DNA from: Gammaproteobacteria bacterium
GTDB taxonomy: Bacteria > Pseudomonadota > Gammaproteobacteria > Pseudomonadales > Azotimanducaceae
Direction: 5' to 3'
Assembly (NCBI GenBank): GCA_026708185.1
Contig: JAPOVK010000027.1
Span: 86,093-150,092, forward strand
Length of the DNA stretch: 64,000 nucleotides
Each line of letters opens with the position of its first letter. Positions within the stretch are counted from its first letter, which is position 1. The notes under the pieces were generated by a model that was not told where the DNA came from, made no database searches, and was given only the letters and a program-made list of their open reading frames with translations. Positions 28,508 to 37,851 of this stretch are shown here, piece after piece. Both the position numbers and the translations under genes were made by a program.

Positions 28508-31324
28508 TCAGGAACCGAACCGGTAGCGGAGCTTGACGATGAAGTAGTCGACGATGGGCTCGCGCAGCGCATCGAGGAACAGTTCGTCGTACTCGAAACC
28601 CGAACCCCGGACCAAGTTGGATCCGCGCGTGTAGACGACGAAAAGGTCGGACAGCGGGCCGATTTCCCAGCGGTAGCGGAACTGCCCGGTCAGGCGCGAA
28701 ATGGTGAAGTCCTCGTCCCCGTCCACCGGCACCTCGTCGCGCGTCTCGAGCCACCCGTCACTCAGCGGGACCCGCAGGTAGGTCAGGTCCGCCGCATCGA
28801 TGCCGGCCCACTGCAGGGTCAGGCGCATCTGGTGCCGCGCGTTGAAGAAGAAATCCGCCTTCAGGACCGGCTGCAGGTCGGTGGCGGAGAAGGTCGCGAA
28901 GTTGCGGTCCCCCGTGTGCAGCAGCCAGCCATCGCGGCGCATGTAGCGCAGGTCGACATCGAGCGACAGGCGGTCGGTCGGCTTGTAGGTGATGCCGAAG
29001 TCGGCGCCGAACGACTCGCCGCCGAGTTCCTCCCCGTCACGGGTGACGGTGCCGCTCCACGAGAACGGCTTGGCGGTGTCGGTGCCGAAACCGATCTGCG
29101 TGAACAGGCGGCCCTTGATTCTGAACATGCCGTTGCCGCGGCTCGACAGGTCGTCCCAGCGCGACGGGAAGTAGTTGAGGTAGGCCTTCACCTCGGAGCT
29201 GTTGTTGAACATCAGCGTGTGGCTCGAGAAGATGCCGACGCGGTTGGCAAAGCCCTCGGTGCTGGCCTGGAAGTTCAGGAACAGCGAATTGCGCAGTTGC
29301 CGGAAGCGCTCGAGGTTCTGGAAGCGAACGAGCCCGTAGCGAGCGACGACCACGTCGTTGCGACCGATGAAGCCGAGAGCCGACATCGACAGGTTGCTGT
29401 CGATGTAGTCGAGTGCTCCTTGATGGATCAGCCCGCGGCGTTGGAAGAAGCTGAAGTCGTTGTAGATGCCGTGGCCTGTGACGGCCCCAGGATCCTTGTC
29501 GTTGGGCGGCGCATCGCTGTACACGTACTGGCCGTCCCACTGAAAGGCGCCGCCCGCCGCCAAGGCGTGGGCATCGATGCCGTGCACCATAGCGGAATCC
29601 CGCTCGCCCGGCAGGTCCACGAAAGTACCCATGTAGCCGAGCGAGCGGCGACCCTTGCCGGTCTGCTCGTAGAGCAGGCGCACGACGCCGAAGTCGCGGC
29701 CTTCGCCAGTCCACTCGACGTCGTCGCCGGCGGCGTCGGTCCCGCGCAGCACGACATCGTCCTCCATCGCGCCGAGCACGCCGAAGCGCAGGCCCCCCGC
29801 TTGGCCGACCAGCTTGGCTGCCCCGAGCAGATCGGTCGGCTTGCTCTTCTCGACGGCGGCAATCTCGACATCGTCCGGCACGTCGTTGACCAATTGCCGC
29901 GCTGCGCCGCCGATGCGCCGGGTGTTGATCAGCGTGGTCGGTTCCGGGGTGTAGGTCCGGGGCGTCGCCCGGGCGCCCGTTCCCTGGGGCCCGCGGTAAC
30001 GGTTCACGTCCGCGCGCGGCGACGTGAAGAAGACCTCGTTGCCCTCGAGGAAGAACTGGCGCTTTTCGGGGAAGAAGGTCTCCACCGCCGTCAGGTTCAC
30101 CACGACGTCGTCCGACTCGACCGCGCCGAAGTCCGGGTTCAGCGTCGCGGTGAGTTGGAGATTGGGCGACGGACGGTACGAGAAGTCCACGCCAGCGCGC
30201 CCACGCTGGTCGTCGGCCATGTTGTCGACGGTCCCCGAGACGTAGGGGAATATGCCGTAGTGTTGCTTGGGCTCGACACCTGGCACGTTGACCGGCTGCA
30301 ACGCCGAGATGAATCGGCCGCCCGTGCGCGGGAGCGCGGGCCAACTCCAGGTCTCGTCCAAGTGCGCGACCTGGCGCTTGACCCATACGCCCATGGCGCG
30401 GTCGCCGTTCCCCGGCGGCATCGCCATCATCGACCAGGGCAGGAACATCTCCGCGCTCCAGCCCGTCGCCGTCTTCGCCGTCGCCGCCTCCCACGGCCCG
30501 TCCCACTGCTCGGTGAGCGTGTATTCCGGCAGCACCTTGCCGTCCTGCACGGATCCGCCGAGGTTGACGGAGAACCAATACCCGTACAGGCCGTTGCCGC
30601 TCGAGTCCAAGGCCACGCCGAACTGGTCGCGGTTGATGTACTGGTCGCGGGCGGAGAGGCGCGAAACCAGGGTCTCCGGTGGCTGCTCCATGGCCGCGCC
30701 TACATAGAGGCCACGGTCGGTGTAGAAGAACCGGGTGACCGTGGCATAGGCCGTGTCGGCGAGCGTATCCGGCTCCGTCACGCGCAGGTTGTCGAAGCCG
30801 GCCACATCGCGCCACGCCGGCTCGTCGATCTGACCGTCGAGCCGAATCGCCGCGTCGGCGACGTAGGGGACATCGATCGTCCCGCCGTCGTCGCCACCGG
30901 CGCGGAGATGCAAGCGCCAATCGCCAGTCTCCTCGGCAGCCGCTGCGGCGACCGTCGGGGCGTCCACGGCGGCGGTCGGCGGCGGCCCGGGCTCGGCAAT
31001 GACGACGGTCGGCACCGGTTCGGAAGCCAGGTACCAGGCCGAGAACCCACTCGCCCGAGCGCGAGCGCCAAGCGCACGCGCGGCCCCCTCGTCCATCTCC
31101 GTGGACACTGCACGGTGGTAGCGGCTGCCGCCGATGGTCACCGCACGGACGGAGCAGGCGATCTCGAGCCGGGCGCTGACCTCCTCGCAAGCCGCATCAG
31201 CATAGTGCGGCGTGATCCAACTGCCGAAGACCACCGCGCCGGACGAACCGGAAGCCACGGCGGACACGGACAAAGCGACCATCAGTACGCCGCACGCGGC
31301 GCGATGGGGGAAGTGGGGGGACAT
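28508..31324 (-). CDS. DUF5916 / CBM9-like outer-membrane protein
   Basis: 938 aa. A signal peptide (hydrophobic core about residues 10-24) is followed by a SPOR-like alpha/beta segment (about 30-105), an Ala/Pro linker, a family-9 carbohydrate-binding-like domain (AIRLDGQIDEPAWRDV and RGLYVGAAM, about 155-330), then the DUF5916 region (SPRADVNRYRGP, LINTRRIGG, beta strands with alternating aromatic residues to a C-terminal KLRYRFGS). DUF5916 proteins are found in outer membranes of Bacteroidota and Gammaproteobacteria; the role is not established. The SPOR-like N-terminus is not standard for the family and could direct it to the division septum, which is inference. Confidence 0.85.
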   Translation of the reverse strand: MSPHFPHRAACGVLMVALSVSAVASGSSGAVVFGSWITPHYADAACEEVSARLEIACSVRAVTIGGSRYHRAVSTEMDEGAARALGARARASGFSAWYLASEPVPTVVIAEPGPPPTAAVDAPTVAAAAAEETGDWRLHLRAGGDDGGTIDVPYVADAAIRLDGQIDEPAWRDVAGFDNLRVTEPDTLADTAYATVTRFFYTDRGLYVGAAMEQPPETLVSRLSARDQYINRDQFGVALDSSGNGLYGYWFSVNLGGSVQDGKVLPEYTLTEQWDGPWEAATAKTATGWSAEMFLPWSMMAMPPGNGDRAMGVWVKRQVAHLDETWSWPALPRTGGRFISALQPVNVPGVEPKQHYGIFPYVSGTVDNMADDQRGRAGVDFSYRPSPNLQLTATLNPDFGAVESDDVVVNLTAVETFFPEKRQFFLEGNEVFFTSPRADVNRYRGPQGTGARATPRTYTPEPTTLINTRRIGGAARQLVNDVPDDVEIAAVEKSKPTDLLGAAKLVGQAGGLRFGVLGAMEDDVVLRGTDAAGDDVEWTGEGRDFGVVRLLYEQTGKGRRSLGYMGTFVDLPGERDSAMVHGIDAHALAAGGAFQWDGQYVYSDAPPNDKDPGAVTGHGIYNDFSFFQRRGLIHQGALDYIDSNLSMSALGFIGRNDVVVARYGLVRFQNLERFRQLRNSLFLNFQASTEGFANRVGIFSSHTLMFNNSSEVKAYLNYFPSRWDDLSSRGNGMFRIKGRLFTQIGFGTDTAKPFSWSGTVTRDGEELGGESFGADFGITYKPTDRLSLDVDLRYMRRDGWLLHTGDRNFATFSATDLQPVLKADFFFNARHQMRLTLQWAGIDAADLTYLRVPLSDGWLETRDEVPVDGDEDFTISRLTGQFRYRWEIGPLSDLFVVYTRGSNLVRGSGFEYDELFLDALREPIVDYFIVKLRYRFGS

Positions 31325-31407
31325 GAGCCGCTAGAGTAGTCGAAATCGCCAGACAGGGCTACGACGGACCACCCTTAGGTCAGGTCATCGGTGAGCGCCT
31401 TGCTCGG

Positions 31408-32949
31408 TCATCTCCCCATCGCTTCCCGGGAGAGAGCGATCGGAAACTCGGCCCTGATCCTTGCGTCGATTTCGTCGCTGACATGGCGCGGCACGTGGCG
31501 GCCGAGGAGCTCCCGGGTCCTCTCGATGGCCAGATCCAGCAGAACCGGCTTGCCGAGTTCCTCCCAGACCGTCGGGCTGGTGCGGTCGCTGTAGTCCGGA
31601 TAGATGTACTCGCTTTGCATGACCTGCAGGGTGTTGCCGGAACCCAGGTAGTGGCCTTCCCCGCTGCAGCAGATCCGTTCGATCTCCTCGAAACTCAAGG
31701 TGTCGGTGTTGACTTCGATGCCACGGACAGCGCGGCCGACTGCCCCTAAGATGTCGTTGTCCAGCAACAGGCTCTCCGGGCATGTGCCCAGAAGGCTCGC
31801 GTACATGCCGGCGGACTCATAGACGATGTTCGCGCCGGACAAGGCCGCGGCAAGCACCGTGGCCGCGCGTTCGGCGCCCGCCTGAAAGTCGGGGAACTTG
31901 GCGTCGCTCATGCCGCAAGCGGTGCCGAAGGGCAGGTCGAAGTGGTTGCCGACCTGGGCGCAGGCGGCGGACAGCAGGCCCTGCTCCGGCGAGCCGCCGC
32001 TCATCGCCCCGGTGCGCAGGTCCGAGACGAACGGCCAGGCGCCGAGAATCGCGGGTGCGCCGGGCTCGATCGCGTTCACGTAGACCAGGCCGCCGAGGCA
32101 CTCCGCCCACGCTTGGGAGACCGTCCCGGCCAAATAGGCGGGCGCCGTTGCACCGGCCTGGGCTGCCGACAAGAGCAACACGGGCATCCCCCCCTGTACC
32201 GCGACCCGGAGGCATTCCATGGCATCGGTAGCGAACTTGAGCGGCGGCACGACGAAGCAGTTGGACTGGCTGACGAAGGGCCGCGCGCGCCACTCCGCCT
32301 CGCCGCCGGCGATCATGTGCAGCATCTCGAAGCTCTTCTCGAGGTGCTGGTACACCGTCCAGCTCGAACCGACGTGCTTGCTCGTGCCCATCACCGAGCA
32401 GTAGAGGGTGTTGATGTCCAGCGCGTAGTTGTCGGGAGTGTCCCGGGGCACGCAGGTGCGCTGGAACATGTGAATGTGTTCGCAGGTGTCGGTGATCCGC
32501 GCCATGTCGTAGAGGTCCTGCGACTCGGAGTCCCGGTAGACGCGGTTCTCCGAGTCGGCGAGCATGACCGCCGCGCCGGCCGTCGAGAAATGCACGCGCG
32601 TGCCGGAGAGGTCCAGGTCCCAACGGGGATCCTGGCCGTGCAGCACCAGGTTCCGCCGGGCCTGCTGCAACGTGCGTTCGACCAGGCTTCGCGGCATGCG
32701 CAGCCGCCCGTCGTCGCCGAGCACGGCGCCCACCGTCGTACAGGTCTCGATGCAGTGTGGCGTGGCGTCGGCGAAACCGACGTTCTCCAGGATATTGAAG
32801 GCGTTGTCCGCGATGGCAAGAACGCCGTCAGCGGAGAGGGGTTGGAATTGTCCGCCGGTCTGCCCCGGACGAACCGGCTTGACCGCTTCGGCCAAGGGTG
32901 CGGCGCGCTCGGCCTTGCGCGCCCGTCTGCCGCCTGATCGTCTAGCCAT
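31408..32949 (-). CDS. MttB-family corrinoid methyltransferase (non-pyrrolysine type)
   Basis: 513 aa. Belongs to the trimethylamine methyltransferase (MttB) superfamily; members such as MtgB (glycine betaine) move a methyl group from a quaternary amine to a Co(I) corrinoid protein. Recognisable segments include NAFNILENVGFADATPHC near the N-terminus and the TIM-barrel stretches with GGSPEQGLLSAACAQVGNHF and GTACGMSDAKFPDFQAG. There is no internal TAG in frame, so the archaeal pyrrolysine is not used. A good Shine-Dalgarno GGGAGGA precedes the ATG at 32949. It closes the leftward operon with the corrinoid protein, reactivase and methyl-H4F methyltransferase. Confidence 0.88.
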   Translation of the reverse strand: MARRSGGRRARKAERAAPLAEAVKPVRPGQTGGQFQPLSADGVLAIADNAFNILENVGFADATPHCIETCTTVGAVLGDDGRLRMPRSLVERTLQQARRNLVLHGQDPRWDLDLSGTRVHFSTAGAAVMLADSENRVYRDSESQDLYDMARITDTCEHIHMFQRTCVPRDTPDNYALDINTLYCSVMGTSKHVGSSWTVYQHLEKSFEMLHMIAGGEAEWRARPFVSQSNCFVVPPLKFATDAMECLRVAVQGGMPVLLLSAAQAGATAPAYLAGTVSQAWAECLGGLVYVNAIEPGAPAILGAWPFVSDLRTGAMSGGSPEQGLLSAACAQVGNHFDLPFGTACGMSDAKFPDFQAGAERAATVLAAALSGANIVYESAGMYASLLGTCPESLLLDNDILGAVGRAVRGIEVNTDTLSFEEIERICCSGEGHYLGSGNTLQVMQSEYIYPDYSDRTSPTVWEELGKPVLLDLAIERTRELLGRHVPRHVSDEIDARIRAEFPIALSREAMGR

Positions 32950-32983
32950 GGCAGTTCCTCCCTTGCACGTGCGCTCCGTCAGC

Positions 32984-35032
32984 TTAGCTTGATTTAGATG
33001 GCCGTGGGGCCGATATCGTTCGCCTCGCGCGCCTGCCCTGCCCCCGCGTTGCCCGCCCGGCGACGGTCGACGCGGGTCGCGTGGCGCGGCCGGGGAAGAG
33101 GCCGCCCAGGCGGGCCAATTCGGCAGGTCCGTGCGGTATCGCCATGGCATCGACGAAATACGCCTGGAACCTCGGCTCGATGGCCGTCTCCACCTTCTCC
33201 ACGCTCTTGACCACGGACTCGATCTCGCTGCGCGAGGCCTGGTTCAAGAGGGCGATCCTGGCACCGTGGCCGGCCGCGTTGCCGACCGCCGCGACCGCAT
33301 CCAGGGAACAGTCCGGAATCATGCCCAGCGCCATGGCGTAGCGGACATCGATGTGGCTGCCGAATGCCCCGGCCAAGCGTATCCGGTCCACCGAGGTCAC
33401 CTCGAGGCGGTCCATGAGCAGCCGGATGCCCGCATACAGCGCAGCCTTGGCGAGTTGGATCTGACGCACGTCGTTTTGCGTGACGGTGACCTGGTCGCCA
33501 TGGATGGCAAAGGAGAAGGTGCGGCCGTCGGGAACCAAGCGCACCGTGCGGCTCGCCTGACCGCCGTCGATCACCCCATCGCTGGTGAGGATTCCCGCCA
33601 GCCACATCTCGACCACCGCTTCGATGATCCCTGAGCCGCAAACACCGGTGACGCCCTGCGCCGGCAGGGTGTCGTTGAATCCAGGCTCGTCGGACCACAG
33701 GTCCGAGCCGATCACTCGAATCCGGGTGTCCAAGGTGTCCGGGTCGATCCGTACCCGTTCGATCGCCCCGGGTGCAGCACGCTGGCCGGCGCTGACCTGG
33801 GCGCCTTCAAAGGCCGGGCCGGTCGGGCTGGAGCAGGCCAGCAACCGTGCAGCGTTGCCGAGCACGATTTCCGCGTTGGTGCCGATGTCAACCAGCAAGC
33901 TCACGGCATCGCTCCGGTGGGGTTGCTCGCAAAGGACCACCCCGGCGGTGTCGGCACCCACATGACCTGCGATACAAGGAAGCGCATAGGCGACAGCACC
34001 CGGATTGACCTCGACGCCCAAATCCCGGGCCGGAAGGTGGACGGACTGTTCCGCCGCCAGCGCGAAGGGCGCGCCGCCGAGTTCCACGGGGCTGATACCG
34101 AGCAACAGGTGATGCATGATCGGGTTGCAAACGAACGTCAGGCTGACGATGTCCTGTGCCTCGATGCCCGCGTCGGCTGCCGTGCCGGCCACGAGTTCGT
34201 TGACCGCCCGGCGCACCTCCCGCGTCAGTTCCGCGCTGCCTTCCGGGTGCATCATGACGTAGGAAACCCGGCTCATCAGATCCTCGCCGAAGCGTATCTG
34301 CGGGTTCATCATGCCGTTCGAGCAGAGCACGTCGCCGCTGCCCAAGTCGCACAGATGAGCGGCTATGGTGGTTGAACCCACGTCGATTGCCACGCCGTAG
34401 ATGGCCTCCTTGAAGCCCGGCCAGACGGCGAGGATTTCCGCTTCCTGATGCACTGCGACCGTCACCGACCACTCGCCGGCGCGCAACAGGCCTTGCAGGT
34501 TCGGCAGCAACGCCGCCGGAAACACCGGTCGCAGACCCCACTGCGACTCCAACGCATCGAGCAGACGCGTCAGGTCGCTTCCTGCGCCGAGATCCGCAGC
34601 GGGCACGTCCACCAGGTGGAGGCGGACCACCGGATCCAAGCGGATCGGCCGCGAGTCGGCGTCCTTGCGAACGACCTGCCGGTGCACTTGGCTCTCCGGC
34701 GGCACGTCGATCACGAGATCGCCCTGGATGGCGGCTTGGCAACTCAGCCGGTGGCCTGCGCTGAGCGGCTGGCCGCGCTCGCCGTAACGAGTCTCGACGA
34801 CGCCAGCGGGCGACAGGTGCTCCGGGCTGGAAACGATGCCGTGCTTGGGAAAGTTGCCGGCGCTGCAGACGACCCGGCAACGCCCGCAGAGCCCTCGGCC
34901 TCCGCAGATGGAGGCGACGTCCACGCCGAGTTCCCACGCCGCTTCAAGCAAGGGCGTACCGAATGGGAACTCGCCGCGGCGTCCGGACGGGGTGAAGACC
35001 ACCCTCGCCTGCCGTTCGGGCTTAAGTTCCAT
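32984..35032 (-). CDS. Corrinoid-activating ASKHA/ferredoxin protein (RACE-type)
   Basis: 682 aa. The N-terminal plant-type [2Fe-2S] domain has cysteines at C43, C49, C52 and C98 (CGGRGLCGRC, then LSC). It is followed by a middle domain and an ASKHA (actin/Hsp70-like) ATPase fold with VAIDVGSTTIAAHL and LLVDIGTNAEIVLG. This is the architecture of reductive activators of corrinoid enzymes (RamA/RACo class, DUF4445), which reset inactive Co(II) to Co(I). The ATG at 35032 fits the family start; the open frame extends to 35161. It lies 22 bp after the methyltransferase and 34 bp before the MttB gene. Confidence 0.9.
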   Translation of the reverse strand: MELKPERQARVVFTPSGRRGEFPFGTPLLEAAWELGVDVASICGGRGLCGRCRVVCSAGNFPKHGIVSSPEHLSPAGVVETRYGERGQPLSAGHRLSCQAAIQGDLVIDVPPESQVHRQVVRKDADSRPIRLDPVVRLHLVDVPAADLGAGSDLTRLLDALESQWGLRPVFPAALLPNLQGLLRAGEWSVTVAVHQEAEILAVWPGFKEAIYGVAIDVGSTTIAAHLCDLGSGDVLCSNGMMNPQIRFGEDLMSRVSYVMMHPEGSAELTREVRRAVNELVAGTAADAGIEAQDIVSLTFVCNPIMHHLLLGISPVELGGAPFALAAEQSVHLPARDLGVEVNPGAVAYALPCIAGHVGADTAGVVLCEQPHRSDAVSLLVDIGTNAEIVLGNAARLLACSSPTGPAFEGAQVSAGQRAAPGAIERVRIDPDTLDTRIRVIGSDLWSDEPGFNDTLPAQGVTGVCGSGIIEAVVEMWLAGILTSDGVIDGGQASRTVRLVPDGRTFSFAIHGDQVTVTQNDVRQIQLAKAALYAGIRLLMDRLEVTSVDRIRLAGAFGSHIDVRYAMALGMIPDCSLDAVAAVGNAAGHGARIALLNQASRSEIESVVKSVEKVETAIEPRFQAYFVDAMAIPHGPAELARLGGLFPGRATRPASTVAGRATRGQGRRARRTISAPRPSKSS

Positions 35033-35054
35033 ACCCGCGTAAGCGGCTATTGGA

Positions 35055-35960
35055 TCAGCCGCGGCGGCGACGCCGCGGGCGGTCCCGCCGGCTCCCTTGC
35101 GCGGCCGCGCGCGCGCCGGTTTCACGGTACTTGCCGATCCAGCGCACGCAGTCGGGATCATTGCCCATCATGACGTCCGCGCCGGACACGGCCTGCATGA
35201 CCGAGTCGTGCAGCGGGTTGGTGATCGCGGACGTCAAGCCGGCACCGATGGCCATGGTGAGAAAGGCGCTGTTTATGCCGTTGCGGTTGGGCAACCCGAA
35301 ACTCACGTTGGACGCGCCGCAGGTGGTGTTGACCTTCAGTTCGGTGCGCAAGCGGCTGACCAAGCGCATGACCTGCTTGCCCGCGGAGTTGATCGCGCCG
35401 ATGGGCATCACCAGCGGATCGACCACCACGTCGCTCGCGGGGATGCCGTGGTCCTGCGCCCGTTCGACGATCTTCCGGGCCACCGCGAAGCGCACGTCCG
35501 GATCCTCGGAGATTCCGGTTTCGTCGTTGGAGATGGCCACTACCGCGGCACGGTGCCGGGCGACCAGCGGCAGTACCGACTCGAGCCGATCCTCTTCTCC
35601 GGTCACCGAGTTGACGAGCGCCTTGCCCTGGTAGACCGCGAGCCCCGCTTCCAGCGCGGCGACGATGGAGGAGTCGATGGACAGGGGGACGTCGGTCACC
35701 GATTGCACGAGCTTGACGGCTTCGGCGAGGATCCCCGGCTCGTCCGCCAGCGGGATGCCGGCGTTGACGTCCAGCATGTGGGCGCCGGCCGCAACCTGGG
35801 CGACGGCGTCGTCGACCACGCGGTGGTAGTCGCCCGCCCTCATTTCCGCCGCCAGAACCTTGCGGCCGGTGGGGTTGATGCGCTCGCCGATGACCACGAA
35901 GGGCCGGTCGAAGCCGATCACCACTTCCCGGCTCGCGGATGTGACAACGGTGTCCGTCAC
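35055..35960 (-). CDS. Methyltetrahydrofolate:corrinoid methyltransferase (pterin-binding)
   Basis: 301 aa TIM barrel of the DHPS/AcsE/MtrH-like family. The signatures are FVVIGERINPTGRKVLA (residues about 21-37), GAHMLDVNAG, PLSIDSS, and KALVNSVTGEEDRLE. In this operon it would move the methyl group from the corrinoid protein to tetrahydrofolate, or the reverse. The C-terminus is unusually Arg/Gly rich (about 15 residues). Start ATGA overlaps the stop of the small protein gene upstream. Confidence 0.9.
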   Translation of the reverse strand: MTDTVVTSASREVVIGFDRPFVVIGERINPTGRKVLAAEMRAGDYHRVVDDAVAQVAAGAHMLDVNAGIPLADEPGILAEAVKLVQSVTDVPLSIDSSIVAALEAGLAVYQGKALVNSVTGEEDRLESVLPLVARHRAAVVAISNDETGISEDPDVRFAVARKIVERAQDHGIPASDVVVDPLVMPIGAINSAGKQVMRLVSRLRTELKVNTTCGASNVSFGLPNRNGINSAFLTMAIGAGLTSAITNPLHDSVMQAVSGADVMMGNDPDCVRWIGKYRETGARAAAQGSRRDRPRRRRRG

Positions 35961-36265
35961 GACTTGAAACCGTGATTGCGGATGAGCGCCAGCAACTGAG
36001 CGTCGGCATATCCTGTCTCGACCCGCTCAGCCAACCGGACGGCGACCGCCTGCAGGTCCGTCGCGCCATCGACAGGCTCCACGGTGATCGGGTCACGCTC
36101 CCATTCGCTGATGTAGGCATCGGCCGTGCGTTTCTTCGCGCGCATAGCGGCGCGGTCGATGGCGTTCTGAAAGCGCGCGCCCAGCAACACCTTGGCCCGC
36201 CTTCTGCCCTGCTTGACGATGATCTGCGACGGAATGTCGCGCCATCGAATCAACAAGGCGTCCAC
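35957..36265 (-). CDS. Small 'virulence factor' family protein (PF13769-like)
   Basis: 102 aa, no signal peptide or membrane segment. WRDIPSQIIVKQGRRRAKVLL and FQNAIDRAAMRAK resemble the family named 'Virulence_fact', whose biochemical role is unknown despite its name. It is wedged between the DUF1638 gene (2-bp gap) and the methyltetrahydrofolate methyltransferase (4-bp overlap), so it is probably a working part of the corrinoid methyl-transfer system. Family assignment rests on recall of the motif pattern and should be regarded as probable. Confidence 0.7.
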   Translation of the reverse strand: MDALLIRWRDIPSQIIVKQGRRRAKVLLGARFQNAIDRAAMRAKKRTADAYISEWERDPITVEPVDGATDLQAVAVRLAERVETGYADAQLLALIRNHGFKS

Positions 36266-36267
36266 CG

Positions 36268-36885
36268 TCAGCCTGCGGCGACCCGGGCGACCTGGGCGTC
36301 CAAGGCCCCGTAGCCGGTATGGACGTGGGTGAACTCAAGCCCCAACCGAGTCGCGGCCTCCCTAGCCTCGGCGAGTAGCCCGGCGTCTCGGGTCTGCGAC
36401 AGATAGACCACGCGCCGGTAGTTGCCGAAGAAGGCCTCCAAGAGCTCCGGATGGCGCTCGAGGTCAAGCGTCTCCACGACGAGGCGGTCGAAGAATCGCA
36501 CCAAGAAGTCGGTCAGGTAGAACGTACCCGGCTCGTCCTCGGCCATGCGTTCGATGCGCTCGGCACTGGCGAACACGTCGTAGCAATGCAGCCCCGGCAG
36601 CCGCTCCACGCCCGGAAAGTCCGCGAGCACGCGGTCGATCCCGCCGTAGCTGCCACAATCGGCATAACCGATGAAGATGCGGGCGTACTGCCCTCGCGCG
36701 CGTTCGAGTTCGGCGCGCAATCGGGGCGCGATCTCTTGCGGACGCAGGTGCAGGGCTGGGTCCAAGCAACGAATGCGCAGGTGGTCCCAGCCGTTGGCCT
36801 GGCGGAGCGCGTGCAGCTCGCGCCCAAGCGCGCCGCAGGCGATGACCAGCACGGGTTCCGTCCGCGGATGCTCCGTCCCGCTCAT
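36268..36885 (-). CDS. DUF1638 protein in corrinoid operon
   Basis: 205 aa. The conserved pieces are VLVIACGALGRE (C17), IGYADCGSYGGIDR (C77) and LPGLHCYDVF (H100, C101), the cysteine/histidine-bearing signatures of DUF1638; these residues could bind a metal or cobalamin, which is untested. The ATG at 36885 overlaps the corrinoid-protein stop (ATGA), so translation is coupled to it. Its place next to the corrinoid protein suggests a direct role with the cofactor or the methyl transfer. Confidence 0.85.
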   Translation of the reverse strand: MSGTEHPRTEPVLVIACGALGRELHALRQANGWDHLRIRCLDPALHLRPQEIAPRLRAELERARGQYARIFIGYADCGSYGGIDRVLADFPGVERLPGLHCYDVFASAERIERMAEDEPGTFYLTDFLVRFFDRLVVETLDLERHPELLEAFFGNYRRVVYLSQTRDAGLLAEAREAATRLGLEFTHVHTGYGALDAQVARVAAG

Positions 36886-37589
36886 GGGTAGTTGTGCCTC
36901 TTGCGCATCAGGTCCGTGGCCGTCTCCACGGCGGTGGCGGCATCCCGGCAATAGGCGTCCGCGCCCACCGCGGCGCCGAACTCCTCGTTCAGCGGCGCAC
37001 CGCCCACCAAGACGATGTAGTCGTCGCGGATGGATTGGGCCACCAACTCGTCGATGACCACTTTCATGTAAGGCATGGTCGTGGTCAGCAGCGCGGACAT
37101 GCCGAGAATGTCCGGGTTGTGCTCGTCAAGCGCCGCCATGAACTCCTCGACGCTGTTGTTGACGCCGATGTCGACGACTTCGAAACCTGCGCCTTCCATC
37201 ATCATGCCGACCAGGTTCTTGCCGATGTCGTGAATGTCGCCCTTGACGGTGCCGATCACCATCTTTCCCACCGGCTTGGCACCCGTCTCTGCGAGCAGCG
37301 GCCGGAGCACGGCCATGCCGGCTTTCATGGCGTTGGCGGCCAGCAGCACCTCGGGCACGAACAGGATGCCGTCGCGGAAGTCGATGCCGACGATCGTCAT
37401 GCCGCCCACCAGGGCGTCGTTCAGAACCTTGTCCGCTGGCCAGCCTCTGTCCAGCAGGATCTCAGTGCCTTCGACGATTTCATCCTTCAGGCCGTCGTAC
37501 AGATCGTCATGCATCTGCTCGACGAGTTCCTGATCGTCGAGTTCGGAGAGGACGAGATCGTCTTCCTGCTCGCCTTTGCCGTCACTCAT
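36882..37589 (-). CDS. Methyltransferase cognate corrinoid protein
   Basis: 235 aa. An N-terminal helical cap (about residues 20-105) precedes a Rossmann B12-binding domain with the base-off motif GDIHDIGKN (D118, H120, G123), followed by GAGFEVVDIGVN and GMSALLTTTMPYM. This matches MtmC/MtbC/MttC and MtgC proteins, the methyl carriers between substrate methyltransferases and the acceptor enzyme. Shine-Dalgarno GGAGG lies 7 nt before the ATG at 37589; a longer frame to 37775 is not needed. First gene of the operon corrinoid-DUF1638-small protein-MeTr-reactivase-MttB. Confidence 0.93.
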   Translation of the reverse strand: MSDGKGEQEDDLVLSELDDQELVEQMHDDLYDGLKDEIVEGTEILLDRGWPADKVLNDALVGGMTIVGIDFRDGILFVPEVLLAANAMKAGMAVLRPLLAETGAKPVGKMVIGTVKGDIHDIGKNLVGMMMEGAGFEVVDIGVNNSVEEFMAALDEHNPDILGMSALLTTTMPYMKVVIDELVAQSIRDDYIVLVGGAPLNEEFGAAVGADAYCRDAATAVETATDLMRKRHNYP

Positions 37590-37851
37590 GCAACTGCCTC
37601 CAATCACCAGGTCTTTTTCCCTGGTGCGAAAGCTTGTCGTTCTGGCCGGAAGCCCGGTCGTCCGCCGGCGAGTATAGGTTGAGGGGCCTATCCGTGGCGA
37701 GCGGTTTTGCGACACGCAACACCCCTTGGCGCGACCTCGATCGGCCGCCAGAGCGCGCCGTCGGACCGTCCCCAAGCACCGCGATCCGTATTGCCAGTCA
37801 CCCCCGAATGCCGTGAGAATCGCCCGTGGCCATCCGCAGTTGGATTACGGC
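37590..37851. promoter_or_regulatory. Divergent control region of the C1 module
   Basis: This 262-bp gap separates the corrinoid operon (left) from the FAD-GcvT pair (right). On the minus strand TATACT (complement of 37671-37676) is a good -10 for the corrinoid operon. Downstream of it, in the leader, is a perfect 7-bp hairpin CACCAGG/CCTGGTG (37605-37611 with 37620-37626) with an A-rich loop. No cobalamin-riboswitch B12 box or tandem glycine aptamer was recognised. The promoter of the rightward genes is not clear. Confidence 0.4.

Noticed and set aside
28406..31339. A 977-codon open frame on the plus strand opposite the DUF5916 gene.
   Set aside because: It is the antisense shadow of a high-GC gene: no domain, Arg/Val/Ala-rich composition, and the minus-strand product has a signal peptide and recognisable domains.
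31408..32949. Pyrrolysine (amber) use in the MttB-family protein.
   Set aside because: The gene reads through 513 sense codons with no in-frame TAG, so it is the non-pyrrolysine type.
37590..37851. A cobalamin or glycine riboswitch ahead of the corrinoid operon or the FAD-GcvT genes.
   Set aside because: Neither the B12 box nor tandem glycine aptamer cores could be recognised; only a simple 7-bp hairpin is present.
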